Of a stretch of DNA of 64,000 nt, positions 52,200 to 62,083 are shown piece after piece. The notes under the pieces were generated by a model. That model was given only the letters and a program-made list of their open reading frames with translations, had not been told where the DNA came from and did no database searches. The position numbers and the translations under genes are program-made. Location of the stretch: contig NZ_KK366007.1 in assembly GCF_000686725.1 (NCBI RefSeq), positions 62,001-126,000 on the forward strand, in the 5' to 3' direction. Each line of letters starts with the position of its first letter. The stretch's first letter is position 1. The DNA comes from Clostridium akagii DSM 12554 (lineage in GTDB: Bacteria; Bacillota; Clostridia; Clostridiales; Clostridiaceae).

Positions 52200-53993
52200 A
52201 TGAAAAAGCTTTTAGAACTTACCAAAGGAAATAGGTTACTATATGTCTTAGCAATACTAGCCATTGGTATAGCAACATATATATCATTGTTAGAACCTAT
52301 GGTTATTAAAATTACAATTGATTCAATTATAGGGAAAAGTCCTATGAGTGTTCCAAAGGTTTTAGAAAATTTTATAACTAAAATTGGTGGTAGAGGTTTT
52401 CTTAGGTCAAATTTATGGATATGTGCTTTATGCCTTGTGGCACTAACAAGTCTAAGAGGTATTTTTCTTTATCTTAAAGGAAAGCTTGCCACTAAGGCTT
52501 CTGAGAATATAGCAAGAAATACAAGAGTAAAGTTATATGACCATATTCAAAATCTTCCATATAAATACCATGTAAATGCGGAATCAGGAGATTTAATTCA
52601 AAGATGCACTTCTGATGTTGAAACTATAAGAAAGTTTTTTTCAGTACAAATGGTTGAAATAGGAAGGGCCGTTTTTATAGTGGCTATATCGCTTTTTATG
52701 ATGTTATCGCTTAATTTAAAAATGACGATTATATCTATGGTAACTGTTCCAATAATACTTTTAGCATCTTTTATATTTTTCAATAGTGTTAGGAATACAT
52801 TTCAAAAAGCTGATGACCAAGAAGGTGCTCTTACATCAATACTTGAGCAAAATCTTTCAGGGGTAAGGGTTGTAAAGGCATTTGGACGAGAACAATACGA
52901 AATTGAAAAGTTTGATAAAGAAAATAAAAAATATAAAGATTTGAGTTTCAAAGTGGCCAATATTTTATCCACCTATTGGGCAACTTCTGACTTTTTATGT
53001 ACAGTTCAAATTGGATTAGTACTTATATTTGGAATTTATTATGCAGTTAGAGGGGATATAAGTCTTGGAACTCTTGTGGTTTTTAATACTTATGAGGGAA
53101 TGCTCCTATGGCCAGTAAGGCAGCTAGGCAGAATACTTTCAGATATGGGAAAAATGACTGTTTCACTTAAACGAGTAGCCAATATTTTGGACGAAGAGAT
53201 AGAAAAGGATGAAGGAGAGGGATTAAAGTCTGATATTCAAGGGGAAATTTCATTTGAAGATGTTTCATTTGAATATGAGAAAAATCAAAATGTACTTCAG
53301 CATATTAGTTTTACAGTTAAAAAAGGGGAAAATATAGCGGTGGTAGGGCCTACAGGTTCTGGAAAATCATCACTTGTCCACCTATTATTACGACTATATG
53401 ATTATAAAAGTGGTTCTATAAAAGTTGACGGTGTAGAACTTTCAGATATCTCGAGAAAATGGATAAGGAGCAAAATTGGTATTGTACTTCAAGAACCTTT
53501 TTTATATTCAAGAACAATAAAAGATAATATTAAAATATCAAAACTTGATGCCCAAGATAGTGAAATTGTAAGTGCTGCTTCCATGGCAGCGGTTCATCAG
53601 GTTATAACTTCATTTAATAGTGGCTATGATACCACAGTTGGAGAAAAAGGTGTAACTTTATCTGGAGGGCAGAGGCAGAGAGTGGCTATAGCAAGAACGC
53701 TTATAAACGAATTTCCTATACTGATTTTTGACGACTCTTTAAGTGCAGTTGACGCAGAAACTGATAAGATTATCAGAGAAAAACTTGAAGAAAAAAGTGA
53801 AAATGTTACAACATTTATAATAGCGCATAGGATATCTACCGTTATAGATGCAGATAAAATAATAGTATTAAATCATGGAAAGATTGAGGCTATTGGAAAA
53901 CATGAGGAGCTTATAAAGAAACAGGGAATATACAAAAGAATATGGGAAATACAAAATGCTTCAGATACAGAATCTGAAGAAAATTTTGCATAA
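52200..53993 (+). CDS. ABC exporter half-transporter with degenerate catalytic site (BmrC-like)
   Basis: A 597-residue half-transporter: six membrane helices (ABC_membrane, about 1-300) followed by an ATPase domain. Walker A is GPTGSGKS (383-390), the signature LSGGQRQR is intact, and Walker B is LIFDDS with Asp at 512 where the catalytic Glu should be. A D at this place is the mark of the degenerate partner in heterodimeric exporters such as BmrC of BmrCD. AAGGGGGAG precedes the ATG. The partner gene starts 60 bases downstream. The upstream leader suggests drug-induced expression. The likely role is export of drugs or peptides, substrate unknown. Confidence 0.9.
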   Translation: MKKLLELTKGNRLLYVLAILAIGIATYISLLEPMVIKITIDSIIGKSPMSVPKVLENFITKIGGRGFLRSNLWICALCLVALTSLRGIFLYLKGKLATKASENIARNTRVKLYDHIQNLPYKYHVNAESGDLIQRCTSDVETIRKFFSVQMVEIGRAVFIVAISLFMMLSLNLKMTIISMVTVPIILLASFIFFNSVRNTFQKADDQEGALTSILEQNLSGVRVVKAFGREQYEIEKFDKENKKYKDLSFKVANILSTYWATSDFLCTVQIGLVLIFGIYYAVRGDISLGTLVVFNTYEGMLLWPVRQLGRILSDMGKMTVSLKRVANILDEEIEKDEGEGLKSDIQGEISFEDVSFEYEKNQNVLQHISFTVKKGENIAVVGPTGSGKSSLVHLLLRLYDYKSGSIKVDGVELSDISRKWIRSKIGIVLQEPFLYSRTIKDNIKISKLDAQDSEIVSAASMAAVHQVITSFNSGYDTTVGEKGVTLSGGQRQRVAIARTLINEFPILIFDDSLSAVDAETDKIIREKLEEKSENVTTFIIAHRISTVIDADKIIVLNHGKIEAIGKHEELIKKQGIYKRIWEIQNASDTESEENFA

Positions 53994-54053
53994 GGCATGT
54001 TAAAAGAACAAGTACAGAATTTGAAGATGCCTAAAATAAAGAGGTGAAAATAA

Positions 54054-55883
54054 ATGTCTAGGATAAAGGAAGAAAAGGTTACGGAAAAATTAAATTTAGG
54101 TATATGGAGAAAACTTTTTAAATATCTTTCGGAATTTAAAAATTCATTAATATTTCTCGCGTTTCTAATGGTAATAGTTGCAGGAATTGATTCCATAATG
54201 CCTTTATTAACGAAATATGCTATAGATAATCTTGTGGAAAAACATACAACTGAGACTCTTAAAACTTTTGCTTTAGTGTTTTTTTCCATAGTAGCTGTTC
54301 AAGCTATAAATGTAAAAATATTCATAAGGCAGGCAGGTAAAATTGAAACAGAACTTGCTTATCATATACGAAAAATGGGATTTAAGAAATTACAGGAGTT
54401 ATCTTTTTCATATTATGATAATTCATCTGTAGGTTGGCTAATGTCAAGAATGACTTCGGATGTTGCAAGGCTAAGTGAGGTGATTTCTTGGGGACTTATT
54501 GATATGGTTTGGGCTATTGTAATGATGATAGGTTTTATTGGAATAATGCTTTTTTATAATGTTAAATTAACCCTTATAAGTATGTGTGTTGTTCCACCAC
54601 TATTTATAATAGGAATGTTTTTTCAAAAGAAAATATTGAAAGCATATAGGAGTGTAAGAAAATTAAATTCTCAGCTTACCTCAGACTTTAATGAAGAAGT
54701 AGCTGGAGCAAAAACAACAAAAACTTTAGTTCGAGAAGATGAAAATTTAAATGAATTTAAGTATGATGCAGATAAAATGAGACACTCATCTGTAAGGGCA
54801 GGTATATTCTCTGCTTTATTTCTTCCCATAGTAATATCCATGGGGAGTATAGGAACAGGTTTTGCCATATGGTTTGGTGGTAATAGTGTTATGTTACATG
54901 GGCTATCTTATGGTACTTTTGTAATGTTTATATCCTATACAGTTCAGTTCTTTGATCCTGTAAGTCAGCTTGCTGGAACCATAGCAGAAATTCAACAGGC
55001 ACAGGCTTCTGCGGAGAGGATAATATCACTTGTGGAGACTAAACCAGATATATGGGATAAAGAACAGGTAGTGAAAATATATGGAGATTTATTTAATCCA
55101 AAGAAGGAAAACTGGGAAAAAATAAATGGAGATATTGAATTTAATAATCTATATTTCTCCTATAAAAATGGTGAGAAGGTATTTGAAGATTTTAATCTAA
55201 AAGTTAAAAAAGGAGATACTATAGCTCTAGTTGGGGAAACTGGCTCAGGTAAAAGTACAATTGTAAATTTATTATGCAGATTCTACGAACCAACAAGTGG
55301 GGAAATTTTGATCGATGGTAAAGATTACAGAGAACGTTCTCTTTTATGGTTACAATCTAATATTGGATATGTACTTCAAAGCCCACATCTTTTTCGCGGT
55401 ACAATAAAAGATAATATAAAATACGGTAAACTTGACGCTACAAATGAAGAGATAGAGAGGGCAGCTAAACTTGTTAATGCCCACCAGTTTATAATTGAAA
55501 ATGAAAAAGGTTACGATTTGGAAGTAGGTGAAGGTGGAGGAAGCCTTTCAACTGGACAAAAACAGCTTATTTCCTTCGCAAGAGCTATTGTTGGTAATCC
55601 AGCTATCTTCGTTCTAGATGAAGCAACTTCTTCAATCGATACGGAAAATGAAAGGATAATACAAAATGCTATAGAAAAGATTTTGTCAGATAGAACCAGT
55701 TTTGTAGTTGCTCATAGACTTTCAACCATAGTTTCTGCAGATAAAATTCTTGTTATAAAGCAAGGCAAAATTTATGAAAGTGGAGATCACAAACAGCTTA
55801 TGAAAATGAAAGGATATTACTACAAGCTTTATACAAACCAACGCCTAGAGGAAAAAGAAATGGAAAGTATAAATGCATCCTAA
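54054..55883 (+). CDS. ABC exporter half-transporter, catalytic partner (BmrD-like)
   Basis: A 609-residue half-transporter. Six helices are followed by an ATPase domain with Walker A GETGSGKST, an altered signature LSTGQKQL and a proper Walker B VLDEAT with Glu 523. The consensus Glu here and the degenerate one in the partner together give one good and one poor ATP site, the usual asymmetric heterodimer. The signature change (LSTGQ for LSGGQ) complements the first partner's site. GAGGTG precedes ATG 54054. The repeat-like AAGGCATGTTAAAAGAA fills the gap after the first gene. DUF1003 follows after 46 bases. Confidence 0.9.
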   Translation: MSRIKEEKVTEKLNLGIWRKLFKYLSEFKNSLIFLAFLMVIVAGIDSIMPLLTKYAIDNLVEKHTTETLKTFALVFFSIVAVQAINVKIFIRQAGKIETELAYHIRKMGFKKLQELSFSYYDNSSVGWLMSRMTSDVARLSEVISWGLIDMVWAIVMMIGFIGIMLFYNVKLTLISMCVVPPLFIIGMFFQKKILKAYRSVRKLNSQLTSDFNEEVAGAKTTKTLVREDENLNEFKYDADKMRHSSVRAGIFSALFLPIVISMGSIGTGFAIWFGGNSVMLHGLSYGTFVMFISYTVQFFDPVSQLAGTIAEIQQAQASAERIISLVETKPDIWDKEQVVKIYGDLFNPKKENWEKINGDIEFNNLYFSYKNGEKVFEDFNLKVKKGDTIALVGETGSGKSTIVNLLCRFYEPTSGEILIDGKDYRERSLLWLQSNIGYVLQSPHLFRGTIKDNIKYGKLDATNEEIERAAKLVNAHQFIIENEKGYDLEVGEGGGSLSTGQKQLISFARAIVGNPAIFVLDEATSSIDTENERIIQNAIEKILSDRTSFVVAHRLSTIVSADKILVIKQGKIYESGDHKQLMKMKGYYYKLYTNQRLEEKEMESINAS

Positions 55884-55929
55884 GCTAATTAATATGATAA
55901 AATGAGTATTAAAAGGAAGGTGGATACGT

Positions 55930-56466
55930 ATGGACGAATTAATTAGTAAAGAACAATTAGTAAAAAAAATATTAGATAATGACAAGGATTTAAGTAATTC
56001 TAGTATTGACGAGGATTTGATACATGAGCTGATTAATGGTAAGGTATCAAAAAACATAAATGAAGTTCAAAATAAAAATGTATCACTTGGACAAAAGGCT
56101 GCTGATAACATTGCGTCTTTTGGTGGTAGTTGGACTTTTATTATAGGCTTTGTAGTAATAATTATAGTATGGATTACGTCCAATACCATTCTATTGTCCC
56201 AAAAAGCATTTGATGTATATCCATTTATATTGTTAAATTTAGTATTGTCATGCCTTGCAGCATTGCAGGCACCTATAATTATGATGTCACAAAATCGGCA
56301 GGCCGAGAAAGATAGATTAACTGCTTCAAATGATTATCTAGTGAATTTAAAATCAGAAATTATAATAGAAGATTTACACAAGAAGCTGGATGCACTGATT
56401 GAACAACAGGACGAAAATAAAAAAAATATAGAATTATTATTAAAAAAAATTGATAAAGAGTTATAA
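55930..56466 (+). CDS. DUF1003 family membrane protein
   Basis: A 178-residue protein with the DUF1003 core. NVSLGQKAADNIASFGGSWTFIIGFVVIIIVWI is the first helix region, and FDVYPFILLNLVLSCLAALQAPIIMMSQNRQAEKDR is the second with the family motif. The C-terminal 40 residues form a coiled coil (LHKKLDALIEQQDENKKNIELLLKKI). The N-terminal 55 residues carry a short acidic stretch seen in relatives. The function is unknown. GGAAGGTGG precedes the ATG. It stands 46 bases after the exporter and may be in the same transcript. Confidence 0.9.
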   Translation: MDELISKEQLVKKILDNDKDLSNSSIDEDLIHELINGKVSKNINEVQNKNVSLGQKAADNIASFGGSWTFIIGFVVIIIVWITSNTILLSQKAFDVYPFILLNLVLSCLAALQAPIIMMSQNRQAEKDRLTASNDYLVNLKSEIIIEDLHKKLDALIEQQDENKKNIELLLKKIDKEL

Positions 56467-56470
56467 TATT

Positions 56471-56535
56471 AATAAGGCATCTTCAAAAAAATAACTAGTC
56501 AGTATGCTAGTTTATTTTGTGTCAGATGCCTTATT
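56471..56535. repeat. Dispersed hairpin repeat, copy B (most complete)
   Basis: Outer arms AATAAGGCATCT (56471-56482) and AGATGCCTTATT (56524-56535) are perfect inverted repeats. Inside, AACTAG and CTAGTT form a second stem. It follows DUF1003 and precedes the LUD gene. Related copies are at 30174 and 63655, with decayed pieces at 51682 and 53994. Confidence 0.75.
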
Positions 56536-56614
56536 AAGTTTTCCTAAAATAAAAAGTACGAAAGGGGGAATTTGGGATTGCAGATAGTATGATAGCGATT
56601 CCCAATATAATTTT

Positions 56615-57256
56615 ATGGATGAAAATATTAAATGGTTAAAAGATAAAAAACTAGAAAGAACAATGGAAAACCTTGAAAAACATAATATGGAAGCATATTA
56701 TGTTCAGGATGAAAATGAATTAATAAAGAAGATATCTGAATTTACCAAGGAGGGAGAAACTGTTGCTGTAGGAGGTTCAATGACTCTTTTTGAAACTGGA
56801 GTAATTGATTACTTGAAAAATGGAAACTTCAATTTTTTGGACAGGTATAAAGATGATATAAGTGGAGAAGAGTTGAAGGAAGTATACAGAAAAAGTTTTT
56901 TTGCAGATAGCTATTTTGCAAGCAGTAACGCAATTACGGAAAATGGAGAATTATACAATGTAGATGGTACTGGGAATAGAGTAGCAGCTATGATTTATGG
57001 TCCAGATAAAGTTATTGTAGTTGTTAGTACCGATAAAATTGTTAAGGATTTAGATGCAGCAATTAAGAGAAATCAAGAATACTCAGCTCCGGCTAATGCC
57101 AAAAGGCTTAATAGGAAAACTCCCTGTGCTAAGGTTGGATATTGTATGGATTGTAGCAGTGAAGAGAGAATTTGTAATGAATATACTTTAATCAAGAGAC
57201 AGCCTATAAAGGGAAGAATAAAAGTAATATTTATTGATAAAAAACTTGGATACTAA
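56615..57256 (+). CDS. LUD-domain protein (LutC/YkgG-like)
   Basis: A 213-residue cytoplasmic protein with an LUD domain (MENLEKHNMEAYYVQDENELI, TVAVGGSMTLFETGVIDYL, ADSYFASSNAITENGELYNVDGTGNRVAAMIYGPDKVIVVVS). LutC relatives belong to lactate oxidation complexes. Single-gene clostridial members like this one are annotated only as LUD proteins. The C-terminal part has four cysteines (TPCAKVGYCMDCSSEERIC), a possible metal or Fe-S site. ATG 56615 has no near ribosome binding site. GGGGGAA at 56565 fits a four-codon frame starting TTG 56578, so expression may be translationally unusual. Confidence 0.88.
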   Translation: MDENIKWLKDKKLERTMENLEKHNMEAYYVQDENELIKKISEFTKEGETVAVGGSMTLFETGVIDYLKNGNFNFLDRYKDDISGEELKEVYRKSFFADSYFASSNAITENGELYNVDGTGNRVAAMIYGPDKVIVVVSTDKIVKDLDAAIKRNQEYSAPANAKRLNRKTPCAKVGYCMDCSSEERICNEYTLIKRQPIKGRIKVIFIDKKLGY

Positions 57257-57290
57257 GAGCGACAAGTGACAAGCTAAGTTGCAAAATTTC

Positions 57291-57341
57291 AGGGGTATAA
57301 GTAGATTTGTTTGTAGAAATCTACTTATACCCCTGTTTATT
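57291..57341 (+). terminator. Terminator after the LUD gene
   Basis: AGGGGTATAAGTAGATTT (57291-57308) pairs perfectly over 18 bp with AAATCTACTTATACCCCT (57317-57334), followed by GTTTATTT. It belongs to the GATTT-loop-AAATC hairpin group. A GCGACAAGTGACAAG repeat precedes it at about 57259-57273. Confidence 0.85.
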
Positions 57342-57381
57342 TCTAAAGATTTTAATTTGTATATTGAACACAAGAAAATAT

Positions 57382-57388
57382 TGTCGAA
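57382..57388 (+). promoter_or_regulatory. Spo0A-type box upstream of a chemoreceptor gene
   Basis: TGTCGAA, the exact 0A-box core, in the context ATATTGTCGAATATA, 104 bp before the chemoreceptor start at 57492. It repeats the arrangement found before the other transmembrane chemoreceptor (26695-26723) but with one box only. Confidence 0.4.
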
Positions 57389-57491
57389 TATAGCAATTAA
57401 AATGATTTAAATGTAAGTTTTTGTAGTGAAGAATTCATAATAATGATATAATTATTTCAATAAGAAAATAGTGCGAAAGAGGGTAGTATAT

Positions 57492-59186
57492 ATGGGGCTG
57501 AGACAAAAGATTGTAACGTCGTTTTCTTCAATCTTAATTATTTTTGCATTAATTATATCATTAGTTATTTATTATAAAGTTGATACCGTTGTAAATGCTA
57601 ACTTTACCTCAAATGTAAAGGCTAGTGCTGAATTAGGATATTCATATCTAAACGTAAAGTACAAAGGACAATGGCAATTAAAAGATAACAAGCTTTATAA
57701 AGGTGATAAATTAATAAATAATAATTATGAAATACCTGATTATGTTAAAAATACCACAGGATTTTATGTAACCCTATTCATGAATGACACAAGAATTTCA
57801 ACTAATATACTCAATACTACTGGAAATCGTGCTATAGGAACTAAAGCTTCTTTACCTGTAGTAACTGCTGTAATTAAAAATGGAAATGATTATGGAGCAC
57901 AAGTCACTATATTAAACAAGAAGGCTTTAGGATATTATATTCCATTGAAGGATAGCAGTAACAATGTAATTGGTATGTGGTTTGTTGGCATAGATTATTC
58001 AACTGTACAAAATGAAATATTTCAAATAATGATTGTTATAGGACTAATTATATTATTTATGCTAGCAATTGGCATACTTATTTCATTTTATATAAGCACA
58101 AAAATTGTAAACACAGTAAATTATATAAGTAAACAGCTAAGTTATATGGCAAATGGAGACTTTACACAGGAAATAACTAAGGAACATTTAAATCTTAAAG
58201 ATGAAGTTGGCGATATGGCAAAATCTGCTTCTAAAATGCAAGCGGAAGTTAGGGGCATTATAAAAACCGTAATTGAGGAAGCTAATAATTTAGATGGAAC
58301 ACTAGATTCTTCTAATGAGAGTATTTCTAAGTTGACACAGAATATTGAAGATGTATCAGCAACAACTCAAGAGATTTCAGCAGGGATGGAGCAAACAGCG
58401 GCATCAATGGAAGAAATGAATGCTACTTCAACAGAAATAGGACATGTGGCTGAAAATATTGCAAATAAGGCTATGGATGGATCAGTTGTAGCAAAAAAAA
58501 TAAGTGGAAAAGCAAATGAATTGAAAGATAGTTTTGAAATATCCAGACAAAATGCTAATGAAATGTTTTCAAATTCACAGAATAAACTTAAGGCTGCAAT
58601 TGAAAAATCTAAGGGAATTGAAGAAATTAAAGTGTTGTCAGATTCAATACTTCAGATAACATCACAAACTAATTTACTTTCATTAAATGCTGCCATTGAA
58701 GCAGCACGGGCTGGGGAAGCTGGAAAAGGATTTGCAGTTGTTGCAGATGAAATCAGAAAACTTGCTGAAGATTCAGAAAATACTGTAATACAAATTCAAC
58801 AAGTTACAAAAACTGTTTTGGAATCAGTGGATAACTTAGTGGTTAGTTCAAATGAAATACTTGATTTTGTGGATAAACAAGTTATTAGTGATTATGACAT
58901 GTTTGTGGCAACTGGTGATGGCTACAGTAAAGATGCCGATAAAATAGATGAAATTGTGACGGAATTTAGTTCAACTGCCAATGGTCTTAAAGTATCCATG
59001 AGTAATATGGTGGAAGCTATAGAACAAGTTACTGCTGCAGCTACTGAGGGCGCTGATGGTACTACTAATATTGCACTGAAGACTAATAACATAGTGGATA
59101 TGGGAAATTTAGTGACTACGCATACAAAAGATGCTAAAGTTGCATCAAAGAAATTAAACGACTACGTAAATCAATTTAAGATATAA
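57492..59186 (+). CDS. Methyl-accepting chemotaxis protein with Cache-type sensor
   Basis: A 564-residue transmembrane chemoreceptor. Helix one is at about 10-32, followed by an extracellular single-Cache-type domain (about 33-175, [55 protein letters not shown]). Helix two is at about 180-205, then HAMP ([18 protein letters not shown]) and the signalling tip [45 protein letters not shown] 57492 follows GAGGG at the right distance; the in-frame GTG at 57471 is upstream of that site. The ligand is probably a small organic acid or similar, as for many sCache receptors, but is not known here. Confidence 0.94.
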   Translation: MGLRQKIVTSFSSILIIFALIISLVIYYKVDTVVNANFTSNVKASAELGYSYLNVKYKGQWQLKDNKLYKGDKLINNNYEIPDYVKNTTGFYVTLFMNDTRISTNILNTTGNRAIGTKASLPVVTAVIKNGNDYGAQVTILNKKALGYYIPLKDSSNNVIGMWFVGIDYSTVQNEIFQIMIVIGLIILFMLAIGILISFYISTKIVNTVNYISKQLSYMANGDFTQEITKEHLNLKDEVGDMAKSASKMQAEVRGIIKTVIEEANNLDGTLDSSNESISKLTQNIEDVSATTQEISAGMEQTAASMEEMNATSTEIGHVAENIANKAMDGSVVAKKISGKANELKDSFEISRQNANEMFSNSQNKLKAAIEKSKGIEEIKVLSDSILQITSQTNLLSLNAAIEAARAGEAGKGFAVVADEIRKLAEDSENTVIQIQQVTKTVLESVDNLVVSSNEILDFVDKQVISDYDMFVATGDGYSKDADKIDEIVTEFSSTANGLKVSMSNMVEAIEQVTAAATEGADGTTNIALKTNNIVDMGNLVTTHTKDAKVASKKLNDYVNQFKI

Positions 59187-59235
59187 AAAAAGTTGATGCA
59201 AAATGGTTTTAATCATTTTTCATCAACTTTTTTTT
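59185..59235. terminator. Bidirectional terminator between the chemoreceptor and thrC
   Basis: AAAAAAAGTTGATG (59185-59198) pairs with CATCAACTTTTTTT (59221-59234). A-rich and T-rich flanks on both sides let it serve both convergent genes. Confidence 0.9.
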
Positions 59236-59245
59236 ATTTTAGATT

Positions 59246-60742
59246 TCATTTAACCAGGTCTAAGATTACATCTTTGATTTCAGATTTTTCACATACTTTA
59301 GTATGAACAATCTTTTTTTTGTCTATGTCTTTAATTGAAGCAGGTATTTTATAATCAGAAAGTTTATCCATTTCTTCTGTAAGCTTAAATTCATCAAAAT
59401 GCGAATATTTTTCATCAATTGCAACCATAACTGATTTGGGAAATTTATATGGACTTGCTGTTGAAAGAATAATTGTTTTTGTTGAATCTTTTGTATCATC
59501 TTTATACTTTTTATATACAGAATATGCCACAGCGGTATGAGTGTCTATTATCTCTTCGTTATTGTCATAGATGTGTTTTATAGCATGGTTTGTCTCCGCT
59601 TCAGAAGCGTATCCACCGTAAAAATCACCTAGGTTGTTTTTCATGTACGGTGTGATTTCATATTCACCACTGGAGGTTAAAGCATTCATAAATTCACTTA
59701 CCTTAGTTGAATCTTTACCGCTAATAAAGTAAAGTAGTCGTTCAAGGTTACTTGATACTATTATATCCATGGATGGAGAATTAGTAATATAAAAGTCTCT
59801 TTTTTTATTATATATACCAGTGGTAATAAAATCATACAGTACCTTGTTCTCATTGGAAGCACATATTAGTTTATCAATTGGAACGCCCATGTTTTTAGCA
59901 AAGTAACCAGCTAGTATATCACCAAAATTACCAGTGGGAACAGCTATATTTATCTTTTCACCTTTGGTAATTTCACCATTTTTGTAAAGGCTAAGATAAG
60001 AATAAAAATAATATACTATTTGTGGAATAAGTCTTCCTATATTTATTGAATTTGCAGATGAGAACATATATCCTTTTTCATCTAAGGTTTTTTGAACAGC
60101 CTTATCTGTAAATATATTTTTTACAGCAGTTTGAGCATCATCAAAATTGCCTTTAATGGCAATTACATGAGTGTTTTCGCCATTATGAGTAACCATTTGA
60201 AGCTTTTGGATAGCACTAACACCCTCCACAGGATAAAAGATGATAATATCTATTCCATCTATATTATTAAAGCCTTCTAGAGCAGCTTTACCAGTATCTC
60301 CAGAGGTAGCAGTAAGAATTAATACGTTTTTATTAATTCCTTGCTTTTTTATAGAGGTTTTTAAAAGATGAGGAAGAATTGATAGTGCTACATCCTTAAA
60401 TGCTAGTGTTGGGCCATAATATAGCTGAAGGAAATAGTTATCTCCTGTTTTTTTTACAGGGGTAATTTCTTCTGTGGTAAATTTATGGTCATAGGCCTTG
60501 TTTATACATGATTTTAGTTCTTCTTCTGTAAAATCAGTGAAAAATTTGCTCATAACTAAATAGGCCAAAGATTTATAATCAAGTTTTGATAATTCGTCAA
60601 TATCAAAATCAATTGATGGAATAAAGGAAGGCACATATAATCCACCATCTTCTGCTATTCCGTTAAGTATTGCTTCTGAAGACGTAACTTCTTTAGCACT
60701 ACCTCTAGTGCTTTTATACATTAATTGATTCAAAGTAGACAC
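59246..60742 (-). CDS. thrC: Threonine synthase
   Basis: PLP enzyme converting O-phosphohomoserine to threonine. The 498-residue length is that of the long ThrC type. Family signs are MYKSTRGSAKEVTSSEAILNGIAEDGGLYVP, the PLP lysine in YGPTLAFKDVALSILPHLL, LTATSGDTGKAALEGF, and VPTGNFGDILAGYFAKNMGVPI. It is the last gene of the minus-strand operon ACT-thrB-hom-thrC and follows hom by 11 bases with AAGGGGTG as ribosome binding site. A shared terminator at 59185 closes it. Confidence 0.97.
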   Translation of the reverse strand: MSTLNQLMYKSTRGSAKEVTSSEAILNGIAEDGGLYVPSFIPSIDFDIDELSKLDYKSLAYLVMSKFFTDFTEEELKSCINKAYDHKFTTEEITPVKKTGDNYFLQLYYGPTLAFKDVALSILPHLLKTSIKKQGINKNVLILTATSGDTGKAALEGFNNIDGIDIIIFYPVEGVSAIQKLQMVTHNGENTHVIAIKGNFDDAQTAVKNIFTDKAVQKTLDEKGYMFSSANSINIGRLIPQIVYYFYSYLSLYKNGEITKGEKINIAVPTGNFGDILAGYFAKNMGVPIDKLICASNENKVLYDFITTGIYNKKRDFYITNSPSMDIIVSSNLERLLYFISGKDSTKVSEFMNALTSSGEYEITPYMKNNLGDFYGGYASEAETNHAIKHIYDNNEEIIDTHTAVAYSVYKKYKDDTKDSTKTIILSTASPYKFPKSVMVAIDEKYSHFDEFKLTEEMDKLSDYKIPASIKDIDKKKIVHTKVCEKSEIKDVILDLVK

Positions 60743-60753
60743 CCCTTTATTTA

Positions 60754-62043
60754 TTAATTCAATTTTTCAACGCGTATAAGGTTATCAATGTTGTAAACAC
60801 TATCAAGATGCTCTATTTCTGCCACTGATTTATTTATATCCCCCTCAATAGCATCGTGGGTTACAATAATAAGTGTAACAATACCTTGTTTTTCATCTTT
60901 CTGAATTATAGAAGATATGCTTACGTTATTTTTACCCCAAATTGAAGAAATTTCTCCTAAAACACCGCTCATATCTTTTACTGAAAATCTTAGATAGTAT
61001 TGAGATTTATAAGCTTGTTGATTAAGGATAAGCTTAGAGGCAGCTTTGTTTTCTACAGTTGAAATTGAGCGAAGTGTCATATCATTTCTTAATATTGAAA
61101 TAATATCGCTGACAACAGCGCTTCCTGTAGGAAGTGAACCAGCACCTTGTCCGTAGAACATTAAATCACCTACAGCATTACCTTTTATCAAAATTGCATT
61201 AAATGAGTCATTTACATTTGCAAGGGGATGTGCTATTGGTATCATTGTAGGATGTACTCTAAGTTCTAGGGAACCGTTGTTCTCCTTAGCTATAGCTAGC
61301 AGCTTAATAGTATATCCAAACTCTTTAGCATACTTTATATCTAAAGAACTTATATTAGAAATACCTTCTCTATAAATATCTTTTACATCAACGTTTATTC
61401 CAAAGGATAAAGATGTTAATATTGCCAGTTTATATACAGCATCATAGGCTTCAACGTCAGATGTTGGATCGGCTTCAGCAAAGCCTTTATCCTGAGCTTG
61501 TTTTAGTGCAACATCAAAATCCATATTTTCCAGTGACATTTTAGTTAAAATGTAATTAGTAGTTCCATTCACTATGCCTACAATTTCTTGAATCTTATTT
61601 GCTGTAAGGCTTTCTTCGATGCCTTTTAATATTGGGATTCCACCAGCAACGCTTCCTTCATAATAAAGCAGTACGCCATTTTTTCGTGCCGCATCTAATA
61701 GTTCAGTACCTTCAAGAGCGATAACTTGCTTGTTTGCAGTAACTACATGTTTGGAGTTTTCTATTGCACTTAACATATAGTCCTTTGCAGGATGGACTCC
61801 ACCTAATAACTCAACAACAATTTTAATGTTGTCATTACTTAGTATTTCTTCAATATCAGTAGTTAATACCCCAACAGGTATGTCTATGCCTCTTTCTTTA
61901 CTAATATCATTTACAAGTATTTTTGTTATTTCAATGTCATAGCCTGAACGCCTTGTTATTTCTTCTTTATTATTTTGGAAAATGTGCCAAACACCTTTAC
62001 CTACATTACCAAGCCCAAGTAATGCGATTTCTATTTTATTCAT
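60754..62043 (-). CDS. hom: Homoserine dehydrogenase
   Basis: NAD(P)-dependent enzyme that reduces aspartate semialdehyde to homoserine. The N-terminal Rossmann motif is ALLGLGNVGKGVW, the substrate region has VTANKQVIALEGTELLDAARK, YYEGSVAGGIPILKGI and GIVNGTTNYILTKM, and the catalytic lysine lies in the KDIYREGI neighbourhood. The C-terminal 80 residues are an ACT domain (YYLRFSVKDMSGVLGEISSIWGKNNVSISSI), which gives feedback control by threonine. The 429 residues are typical of the monofunctional form. GAGGAGG precedes the start. Confidence 0.97.
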   Translation of the reverse strand: MNKIEIALLGLGNVGKGVWHIFQNNKEEITRRSGYDIEITKILVNDISKERGIDIPVGVLTTDIEEILSNDNIKIVVELLGGVHPAKDYMLSAIENSKHVVTANKQVIALEGTELLDAARKNGVLLYYEGSVAGGIPILKGIEESLTANKIQEIVGIVNGTTNYILTKMSLENMDFDVALKQAQDKGFAEADPTSDVEAYDAVYKLAILTSLSFGINVDVKDIYREGISNISSLDIKYAKEFGYTIKLLAIAKENNGSLELRVHPTMIPIAHPLANVNDSFNAILIKGNAVGDLMFYGQGAGSLPTGSAVVSDIISILRNDMTLRSISTVENKAASKLILNQQAYKSQYYLRFSVKDMSGVLGEISSIWGKNNVSISSIIQKDEKQGIVTLIIVTHDAIEGDINKSVAEIEHLDSVYNIDNLIRVEKLN

Positions 62044-62083
62044 TAATATTCCTCCTCAAAATCATATGCTTTTGATAATTTTA

